From Amycolatopsis sp. 2-15 (GTDB taxonomy: Bacteria; Actinomycetota; Actinomycetes; Mycobacteriales; Pseudonocardiaceae), in assembly GCF_030285625.1 (NCBI RefSeq), contig NZ_CP127294.1:4246001-4310000 (forward strand): DNA of 64,000 nt, read 5' to 3'. Below the pieces are notes generated by a model. It searched no databases. It saw only the letters and a program-made list of their open reading frames with translations, and was not told the origin of the DNA. Below, piece by piece: positions 57,790 through 64,000 of this stretch; position 1 is the first letter of the stretch, and the number at the start of each line of letters is the position of its first letter. The translations under genes were made by a program, and so were the position numbers.

Positions 57790-60387
57790 TCAAGAAGTCA
57801 GCAGCGGCAACAACGGCTTCCGCACCGCCGTCGCCACCCCGTCCGAAGCCTCCGCCGCCGCAACGCGTTCAGCCGACGGCGTCCCATACCCAGTCGTCCG
57901 CTGCCGCAGCGGTCGGCCCAGCGGCTCGACCATCGCGCGCATGTCGCTGATCGTCTTGTACGAGCCGTTCGACGCGCCGGCCATGCGGGAGATCGTCTCC
58001 TCCATCAGCGTGCCGCCGATGTCGTTGACACCGCCCTGGAGCACGGCCCGGCTGCCTTCTTCGCCGAGCTTCACCCAGGAGCTCTGGATGTTGTCGATCA
58101 TCCCGTGCAGCAGCAGCCGCGCCAGGGCGTGGACCGCCCGGTTCTCGTTCTGGGTCGCGCCCGGGCGGGCGAGCCCGGCGAGGTAGATCGGCGAGCTCTG
58201 ATGGATGAACGGCAGCAGCACGAACTCGGTGAACCCGCGCCGCCCGTGCTTCTCGAGGCCTTCGCGCTGCAGCCGGGCGAGCAGCTTCAGGTGGGCGACC
58301 CAGTGCGCGGGTGTGTCGACGTGGCCGTACATCATCGTGGACGTCGTCGGCAGCCCGATCTCGTGCGCGGTGGTGACGACCTTGATCCACTCCGACGTGG
58401 GCAGCTTGCCCTTGGTCAACACCCAGCGGACGTCGTCGTCGAGGATCTCCGCCGCCGTGCCCGGCAGGGAGTCCACACCGGACTCCTTGGCCTGGATCAG
58501 CCAGTCCCGCAGGGACAGGTTGGTCCGCGACGCGCCGTTCACGACCTCCATCGGGCTGTAGGAGTGCAGGTGGATGTCGGGCCGGCGGCGCTTGACCTCG
58601 GCCGCGAGGTCGAAGTACGCGGTGCCGGGCAGATCGGGGTGGATGCCGCCCTGCATGCAGATCTCGGTCGCGCCCGCGGCCCACGCCTCGTCCACGCGGT
58701 CGCCGACCTGCTCCAGCGAGAGTGTGTACGCGTCGGCGTCGGTGCGTCGCTGGGCGAAGGCGCAGAAGCGGCAGCCGGTGTAACAGACGTTGGTGAAGTT
58801 GATGTTGCGCGTCACGACGAACGTCACGTCGTCGCCCACCGTCTCGCGCCGCAGGTCGTCGGCGAGCTTCGTGAACGCGTCCAGCTCCTTGCCCTCGGCG
58901 GACAGCAGCGCCAGTGCGGCGTCGTCGGACAGCCCGGCGGGGTCCTTTTCCGCACTGCGCAAGGCTTCCAGCACGGTGGAGTCGAACTTCTGCACCCCGG
59001 TCTTGATCCGGTCGCCGATCTCCTTCCAATCCCCGTACACCGAGTCGAAGTCGCTCCGGCGGTCTTCCGTGCGGCCGGTGGTGTCGATCTCGGTGTGCAG
59101 GTCGGTGCGGCCGGACTGCTGCCAGCCGCCGTCCGGCTCCTGCCACGGGATGCCGACCGGCATCGCGCCCTCGCGCGCCATCCCGGTGGCCGGGTCGACG
59201 AGCGCGGCGACGTGCCGGGTGATCCGCGGGTCCAGCCACGGCTCGCCGGCGTTGACGTATTCGGGGTAGATCGTGAGCCGTTCCTTCAGCTCGAAGCCGG
59301 CCTTGTCCGTGTGGCGGGCCAGCTCGTCGATCTGCGGCCACGCGCGTTCCGGGTTGACGTGGTCCGGGGTCAGCGGCGAAACGCCGCCCCAGTCGTCGAT
59401 TCCGGCCCGGATCATCAGGTCGTACTGGTTGCCGATCAGGTTCGGCGGCGCCTGGATGCGCATCTTCGGGCCGAGCACGAGCCGCGCCACGGCGATGTTC
59501 GCGGCCAGCTCTTCGAGGTCGGCGTCCGGGGTCGCGCGCATCTTCGTGTCCGGCTTGGCCCGGAAGTTCTGCACGATGACTTCCTGGATGCCTCCGTAGG
59601 TCTTGGCGACCTTGCGGATCTCGAACAGGGCGTCCGCGCGCTCCTCGTGCGTCTCGCCGATGCCGATCAGCACCCCGGTCGTGAACGGCACGGAGCTGCG
59701 CCCGGCGTCCTCCAGCACGCGCAGCCGGACGGCGGGATCCTTGTCCGGCGAGCCGTAGTGCGGGCCGCCCTTCTCGCTCCACAGCCGCGTCGCCGTGGTC
59801 TCGAGCATCATGCCCATCGACGGCGCGACCGGCTTGAGCCGCTGGAAGTCCTGCCAGCTCAGCACGCCGGGGTTCAGGTGCGGCAGCAGGCCGGTCTCCT
59901 CCAGCACGCGGATGGCCATCGCGCGGACGTAGGAGAGCGTGTCGTCGTAGCCGTGGGCGTCGAGCCAGTCGCGCGCGGCCTTCCAGCGGTCCTCGGGCCG
60001 GTCGCCGAGCGTGAACAGGGCTTCCTTGCAGCCCATCTCAGCGCCCTTGCGGGCGATCTCGAGGACCTCGTCGGGTGAGAGGAACGGCGACTCGAGCCGG
60101 CCGGGCACGGTCACGAAGGTGCAGTAGCCGCAGCGGTCGCGGCACAGCCGCGTCAGCGGGATGAAAACCTTACGGCTGTAGGTGATGACGCCCGCGCGGC
60201 CGGCGGCTTCGAGCCCGGCGTCGCGGATGCGTGAGGCGTGCTCGGACAGCGTCTTGAGGTCGTCACCGCGGGCGTGCAGCAGCACGGTGGCCTCGGCGAG
60301 GTCGAGTGTCTTCCCGTCCCTGGCCCGCGCGAGCGCGCGGCGCATCGCCGACGGGGTGGGGGCGGTCAACTCGGGTTCGGGTGCCAT
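57790..60387 (-). CDS. fbiC: 7,8-didemethyl-8-hydroxy-5-deazariboflavin (FO) synthase, CofG/CofH fusion
   Basis: An 865-residue two-domain radical SAM enzyme that builds FO, the chromophore of coenzyme F420, from tyrosine and the riboflavin precursor 5-amino-6-ribitylaminouracil. The N-terminal CofG half has C82, C86 and C89 (LCRDRCGYC); the C-terminal CofH half has C535, C539 and C542 (CYTGCRFC). [18 protein letters not shown] and [13 protein letters not shown] are also typical. ATG 60387 is preferred because a TAGCGT box lies 7 bases upstream; GTG 60396 is an alternative. F420 made here would serve the Ddn-type domain at 24.9-25.3 kb. Other fbi genes are not in the window. Confidence 0.96.
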   Translation of the reverse strand: MAPEPELTAPTPSAMRRALARARDGKTLDLAEATVLLHARGDDLKTLSEHASRIRDAGLEAAGRAGVITYSRKVFIPLTRLCRDRCGYCTFVTVPGRLESPFLSPDEVLEIARKGAEMGCKEALFTLGDRPEDRWKAARDWLDAHGYDDTLSYVRAMAIRVLEETGLLPHLNPGVLSWQDFQRLKPVAPSMGMMLETTATRLWSEKGGPHYGSPDKDPAVRLRVLEDAGRSSVPFTTGVLIGIGETHEERADALFEIRKVAKTYGGIQEVIVQNFRAKPDTKMRATPDADLEELAANIAVARLVLGPKMRIQAPPNLIGNQYDLMIRAGIDDWGGVSPLTPDHVNPERAWPQIDELARHTDKAGFELKERLTIYPEYVNAGEPWLDPRITRHVAALVDPATGMAREGAMPVGIPWQEPDGGWQQSGRTDLHTEIDTTGRTEDRRSDFDSVYGDWKEIGDRIKTGVQKFDSTVLEALRSAEKDPAGLSDDAALALLSAEGKELDAFTKLADDLRRETVGDDVTFVVTRNINFTNVCYTGCRFCAFAQRRTDADAYTLSLEQVGDRVDEAWAAGATEICMQGGIHPDLPGTAYFDLAAEVKRRRPDIHLHSYSPMEVVNGASRTNLSLRDWLIQAKESGVDSLPGTAAEILDDDVRWVLTKGKLPTSEWIKVVTTAHEIGLPTTSTMMYGHVDTPAHWVAHLKLLARLQREGLEKHGRRGFTEFVLLPFIHQSSPIYLAGLARPGATQNENRAVHALARLLLHGMIDNIQSSWVKLGEEGSRAVLQGGVNDIGGTLMEETISRMAGASNGSYKTISDMRAMVEPLGRPLRQRTTGYGTPSAERVAAAEASDGVATAVRKPLLPLLTS

Positions 60388-60394
60388 TCCCGTC

Positions 60395-60400
60395 ACGCTA
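60395..60400 (-). promoter_or_regulatory. -10 box TAGCGT of fbiC, probably leaderless
   Basis: On the minus strand TAGCGT is separated by 7 bases from ATG 60387 and no Shine-Dalgarno intervenes. Confidence 0.4.
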
Positions 60401-60531
60401 GGACCAGCTCGCGGAAGCAGGCCAGTGCGTTGTCCGCCACGTGCTCACCCGTTCGGAAGGGACGATCATCCGCGCTGGTCAGCGGCTTGGAAAGGTTGTC
60501 GATCACCCGAGAAACGTGTATTACCTAAAGT

Positions 60532-62145
60532 GTGGCATCGGTGATCGGGAAGCGCATCGGCGGGCGGACGTACTACTACCTGGCCGAATCCGCGCGGGTC
60601 GACGGCGCGCCGCGGGTGGTGACGCAGCGGTACCTCGGCACGGCCGAGGACATCGCCGGCGCGCTGCCCGGCGGCGCGGAACCAGGCGGCGCGCGGCATC
60701 GCACGTTCGGTGACGTCGCCGCCGTGTGGGGCACGATCCAGCGCCTCGATCTCGTCCGGCGGGTCGACGCCGTGGCCGGTCCGCAGCGAGCCAAGACCAC
60801 GCTCGGGTTCCACGTCGCGCTCGCCGTGCTGCACCGTGCGACCGGGGCGGGCGCGAGCTTCGAGGAGTGGTGGGCCGGCTGCGCGGCGCAGGACCTCGTG
60901 CGCCCGCGTCCGCCGAAAGCCGCCGTCACCACGGCCGCGCACTGGCGGGCGTTGCAGCGCCTGACGCCGGAGCGCATCACGGGCGTCGAAACGGCGGTCG
61001 CCGAAGCCGTGCTCGACCTGCTCGGCGACGACGGCACCTCCGCGCTCGCGGTGGACGTCCCCCAGTTCGCGGCCTTCACCGCCGCCGACTGCACGGTGCC
61101 CTCCGCGTGTCAGGACGCGCTCGCCGGCCTCGGCCTCGTGGTCACCCGGGACGGCGCGATCCCGCTCGCGTCGCGCGTGTACCGCAGGGAGAGCGGCGCG
61201 GCGCCGACGTTCGGCGCGCTGGCGGGGGAGCTGGGCGAGCGCTACCCGGCCACGGACGTCACACTCGTCTTCCACGCCGGGCAGGCCGCGCAGCTCGACC
61301 TCGGCGCGAGGCGCGGGTTCGTCGGCTCGCTCCCGCCGGCCGACCACCCGGAGCTGCTCACGCAGCCGGCCTCGGCCCGCCGGCGCGTGGACCCGGAACG
61401 CTTCGCCGGGCTGACCGCGATCGACACCCGCGCGACCGTCGACGGCGTGCGGCGCCGGGTCATCCTCACGCACTCGGCCACGCTGTACGCGGCTCAGTAC
61501 CGCGCGTTCACCGACGAGCTGAGCACCGCGACCCGCGAGCTCGACGGCCTGGCCGCGGCCCTGGAAGCCGGCACCCACCGCGGCGACCGCACCCAGGTCC
61601 ACGCGGAGATCTCGCGGGTCACGCGCGGCCGCCGCATCGGCCGGGTCCTGGAGGCGACGCTCACCGGCACCCGGACGGGCGAGATCCGGCTGACGCGCCG
61701 CGTCGACGAAGCGGCCGTCGCCCGGCTGGTGGACGAGTACTTCGGCAAGCAGATCCTCGTGACCGACCGCGACTGGCCGGTGGCCGAGATCGTCACCGCC
61801 TACCGTGCGCGGACCTACCTCGAGTCCACGTTCCGCTGGCTCACCGGCCCCGCCGCCCTCGGCCCGACGCCGCGGTGGGAGTGGACCCCGCAGCGCGTCG
61901 CCGTGCACGCGCTGGTCTCGGTGCTCGCCGCCACCGTCACGCACCTCATGCGGCGCGAGGCCGACCGCGCCGGGATGAACCTGTCCGTGGGCGAGCTGCT
62001 CGACCAGCTGTGCGGCATCGGCGAGACGGTGCTGCGCTACCCGTCCACCGGCGGGCGTCCGCGCAGCCGCCGCATCCTCACCGACCGCGACCCGGCGCAG
62101 CAGGCGCTGTTCGACCTGTTCGGGCTGGAGCGGTTCGCGCCCTAG
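60532..62145 (+). CDS. IS1634-like transposase, probably inactive or domesticated
   Basis: A 537-residue protein with the layout of IS1634/IS4-type DDE transposases: N-terminal YYYLAESARVDGAPRVVTQRYLG, then VDVPQFAAFT with first catalytic D175, VTRDGAIPLASRVY, and YRARTYLESTFRWL with E431. The second catalytic position, normally FDKGNNS, reads VFHAGQAA with H248 in place of Asp, so the DDE triad seems broken. The coding frame is nevertheless full length and free of stops. No terminal inverted repeats are seen, and its stop overlaps the convergent SDR stop by 4 bases, leaving no room for an element end. It may be an immobile relic kept for another role. Confidence 0.8.
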   Translation: MASVIGKRIGGRTYYYLAESARVDGAPRVVTQRYLGTAEDIAGALPGGAEPGGARHRTFGDVAAVWGTIQRLDLVRRVDAVAGPQRAKTTLGFHVALAVLHRATGAGASFEEWWAGCAAQDLVRPRPPKAAVTTAAHWRALQRLTPERITGVETAVAEAVLDLLGDDGTSALAVDVPQFAAFTAADCTVPSACQDALAGLGLVVTRDGAIPLASRVYRRESGAAPTFGALAGELGERYPATDVTLVFHAGQAAQLDLGARRGFVGSLPPADHPELLTQPASARRRVDPERFAGLTAIDTRATVDGVRRRVILTHSATLYAAQYRAFTDELSTATRELDGLAAALEAGTHRGDRTQVHAEISRVTRGRRIGRVLEATLTGTRTGEIRLTRRVDEAAVARLVDEYFGKQILVTDRDWPVAEIVTAYRARTYLESTFRWLTGPAALGPTPRWEWTPQRVAVHALVSVLAATVTHLMRREADRAGMNLSVGELLDQLCGIGETVLRYPSTGGRPRSRRILTDRDPAQQALFDLFGLERFAP

Positions 62146-62897
62146 CTCTGGCTGTCGCGCTGGATGGTCAGGGCCGAGAAGCTCTGCACGACCGGCATGA
62201 TCTCGATGACGTTCACGTTGACGTGCGGCGGCTGCGCGGCGGCCCAGAACACCGACTCGGCGATGTCGTCGGCGGTGAGCGGGGTGGTGCCGGCGTAGAC
62301 GCCCGCGGCCTTGTCGTCGTCGCCGAAGCGGACGTTGGAGAACTCCGTGCCGCCGACCATGCCGGGCTCGATGTTGGTCACGCGCACGCCGGTGCCGCGC
62401 AGGTCGCTGCGCAGGTTGAGGCTGAACTGGTGCACGAACGCCTTGGTCGCGCCGTAGACGTTGCCGCCGGGGTAGGGGTAGGTGCCGGCGATGGAGCCGA
62501 TGTTGATCACGTGGCCGCTGCCGCGCTCGACCATGCCGGGCAGCACCGCGCGGGTGAGGTGCACGAGGCCGGTCACGTTGGTCTCGATCATCTGGTCCCA
62601 GTCCTCGAGCTTGGCCTCCTGCGCCGGCTCGAGGCCCTTGGCCAGGCCCGCGTTGTTCACGAGCACGTCGATCCGGCCCCAGTCGCCGGGCAGCGCGCCG
62701 ACGGCCGCGACGATCGCGTCGCGGTCGCGCACGTCGAGCACCACCGGCAGCACGGACTCGCCGAGCTCCGAGGTCAGCGCGGCGAGCCGGTCGGCACTGC
62801 GGGCCGCGGCGACGACCCGCGAGCCCTCGGCCACGAACCGGCGCGTGATCGCGGCACCGAACCCGGCACTCGCGCCGGTCACGAATACGGTCTTCAT
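62142..62897 (-). CDS. SDR-family oxidoreductase (YdfG-like)
   Basis: A 251-residue classical SDR. TGASAGFGAAITRRF (7-21) and AAARSADRL with its Arg indicate NADP; NNAGLAKGLEP, NIGSIAGTYPYPGGN (catalytic Ser) and YGATKAFVHQFSLNLR (Tyr/Lys) closely follow E. coli YdfG, a serine/3-hydroxy-acid dehydrogenase that also reduces malonic semialdehyde. HVNVNVIEIMPVVQSF is the typical C-terminal segment. The exact substrate is unproven. It lies 7 bases downstream of the alpha/beta hydrolase gene, so the two are probably co-transcribed. Confidence 0.9.
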   Translation of the reverse strand: MKTVFVTGASAGFGAAITRRFVAEGSRVVAAARSADRLAALTSELGESVLPVVLDVRDRDAIVAAVGALPGDWGRIDVLVNNAGLAKGLEPAQEAKLEDWDQMIETNVTGLVHLTRAVLPGMVERGSGHVINIGSIAGTYPYPGGNVYGATKAFVHQFSLNLRSDLRGTGVRVTNIEPGMVGGTEFSNVRFGDDDKAAGVYAGTTPLTADDIAESVFWAAAQPPHVNVNVIEIMPVVQSFSALTIQRDSQS

Positions 62898-62904
62898 GGG
62901 TGGG

Positions 62905-63735
62905 TCACCGTTCTTCCGCCTGGGGGTCCGGCCGGGGCCGGAGTGGGTTCAGGAACCGGCCGAACACGTCGTTGAACTCGGCCGCGGACTCCAGGTTAGG
63001 CAGGTGGCCCGCGCCTTCCAGCACCGCCAGTGCGGAACCGGCCACGAGCCGGTGCATGAGCTGCGCGTCGGCGACCGGGGTGAACTCGTCTTCGCTGCCG
63101 ACTGTCACCAGGGTGGGGACTTCGACCTGTTCGAGGGTCACCCGGTAGTCGGGGCGCAGCGCACGGGCCCGGAGTGCCGCGGCGGCGCCGGCGGGTGCGC
63201 TGGTGCGCATCATCGTGAAGACGTGCTCGGTGACTTCGGCGTTCTTCGCGCGGGTTCGCGGGGAGACCATCTTCGGGAGGAGCTCGGTCGCGTAATCGCG
63301 CATGCCTTCCTTCTCGACCCGGCCGGCGGCGGCTCGTCTGTTCCGGCGGCCTTCGGGGGTCTCCGCGGTGGGGAAGGTGTCGGCGAGCAGAAGCGCTTGG
63401 ACGCGCTGGGGATGGTCGGCGATGGTCTGCATGGCGATCTGGCCGCCCATGGACAGGCCGCCGAGGACGAAGGTGGCGAGGCCGAGGTGGTCGGCCAGCG
63501 CGATGAGGTCGTGGGCGAAGTCTTTCAGGCTGGTCACGGCGGGACCGGTGCTCTCGCCGTAGCCGCGGAGGTCGGGGACGACCACGCGGAAGCCCCGTTC
63601 GGCGAAGTGCTCGGTCTGGGGGTGCCACATGGAGCGGTTGAAGGGGTGGCCGTGGACGAGCAACAGCGCTGGTTCGCTGGTGCCCCGGTCGTCGTAGGTG
63701 AGGACGGCGCCATGGTGGGTCTCGAGGGTGGGCAT
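62905..63735 (-). CDS. Alpha/beta hydrolase
   Basis: A 276-residue cytoplasmic hydrolase. HGHPFNRSMW near residue 27 forms the oxyanion loop, GLSMGGQIAMQ (about 92-102) holds the nucleophilic Ser, Asp lies in VGSEDEFTPV and His in GAGHLPNLE. The fold and length match 3-oxoadipate enol-lactonase/haloperoxidase-like and general carboxylesterase groups; the residues do not settle which. ATG 63735 is chosen at MPTLETHHG; the longer frame runs through repeats at 63768-63797. It is the first gene of a pair with the YdfG-like SDR. Confidence 0.86.
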   Translation of the reverse strand: MPTLETHHGAVLTYDDRGTSEPALLLVHGHPFNRSMWHPQTEHFAERGFRVVVPDLRGYGESTGPAVTSLKDFAHDLIALADHLGLATFVLGGLSMGGQIAMQTIADHPQRVQALLLADTFPTAETPEGRRNRRAAAGRVEKEGMRDYATELLPKMVSPRTRAKNAEVTEHVFTMMRTSAPAGAAAALRARALRPDYRVTLEQVEVPTLVTVGSEDEFTPVADAQLMHRLVAGSALAVLEGAGHLPNLESAAEFNDVFGRFLNPLRPRPDPQAEER

Positions 63736-63767
63736 GGGGCTGACGGTAGGCAGAGCTTTGTATCGGT

Positions 63768-63797
63768 GCAATGCGCCGCAATGTAGTCGGAGCAATG
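63768..63797. promoter_or_regulatory. Three direct GCAATG repeats upstream of the alpha/beta hydrolase
   Basis: GCAATG (CATTGC on the coding strand of the hydrolase) occurs at 63768, 63778 and 63792, that is 33-62 bases before the start at 63735. Spacings of 10 and 14 bases fit side-by-side binding of a regulator. Inference. Confidence 0.4.
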
Positions 63798-64000
63798 TTT
63801 TTCGCCAGTCGACGGAGCGGCTGGACGAGGTGTCCGGGGCTGCGGTAGGGCGATTCCGGGGACAACACGGGGTTTGACCTGGGAAGATCGAGTTAAGGGA
63901 CCCCCCTGTTCTGGGGCGTTTTCGGCCATGTAAAGTTCTCCAAGTCGCCAGGGAAACCGGGCGGCCACCGGGACACGAACCAAGCTCTCGCCTCAGGCGA
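63798..64000. other. Gene-free right edge, promoter-like sequence
   Basis: No coding frame is convincing. TTGACC (63874-63879) and TAAAGT (63931-63936) look like promoter elements reading rightward, and the following AGTTCTCCAAGTCGCC recalls leaders of rRNA operons in this family. That is memory-based and weak; the next window would decide. Confidence 0.25.

Noticed and set aside
57532..60078. 848-codon + strand frame opposite fbiC
   Set aside because: Antisense shadow of an unmistakable two-domain radical SAM enzyme; composition is repetitive Arg/His/Asp.

Overview
The window reads as chromosomal DNA of a high-GC actinomycete, most likely of the Pseudonocardiaceae (Amycolatopsis-like). The evidence is very high GC, many GTG starts, a fused CofG/CofH F420 synthase (fbiC), a Ddn-type F420 nitroreductase domain, many one-component regulators and several secreted proteins. 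I saw no tRNA, rRNA, CRISPR array or prophage. Naming the genus is inference.

0-13 kb: lipid and small-molecule metabolism (acyl-CoA synthetase, SDRs, histidine phosphatase, SMP-30-like hydrolase, 2-keto-4-pentenoate hydratase-like protein, enoyl-CoA hydratase). It ends in a tryptophan-degradation operon (PaaX-type regulator, kynA, kynU) followed by a leucine/valine dehydrogenase. 12-16.6 kb: regulators and small proteins, with a striking 44-bp concentric palindrome between a MarR gene and a membrane-protein gene. 16.7-20.6 kb: a tightly overlapped operon of amino-acid permease, nitrilase-fold hydrolase and tryptophan/phenylalanine-2-monooxygenase-like flavoenzyme, which looks like an amino acid to arylacetamide to arylacetate route. 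20.7-28 kb: a two-component system, a LacI regulator, a fused proline iminopeptidase-Ddn gene, a PlsC acyltransferase and lpd. 28-37.8 kb: exported proteins (subtilase-like, Nep1-like, LVIVD-repeat, oligopeptide-binding lipoprotein) around a decayed divergent SDR/LysR pair.

38.8-44.8 kb is an alpha-glucoside uptake locus: LacI regulator, binding protein, two permeases and a GH13 glucosidase. 44.9-51.6 kb carries an IclR regulator divergent from six co-oriented genes that match the terephthalate dioxygenase system part for part (oxygenase alpha and beta, PdxA-like diol dehydrogenase, reductase), plus an esterase-like hydrolase and an AAHS aromatic-acid transporter. 51.7-56.2 kb has two tandem secreted beta-helix glycosidases of GH87 type. 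56.4 kb to the end holds an HSL-type esterase, fbiC, a probably immobile IS1634-like transposase, an SDR and an alpha/beta hydrolase, then a gene-free right edge.

Two themes run through the window. Many operons use 4-base ATGA/GTGA overlaps, while several first genes have a TANNNT box 6-8 bases before the start codon and no Shine-Dalgarno, which suggests leaderless transcripts. Several genes also show single-base frameshifts (about 32.52, 32.9, 33.62, 38.07, 51.70 and 51.79 kb). These may be real decay or sequence errors.
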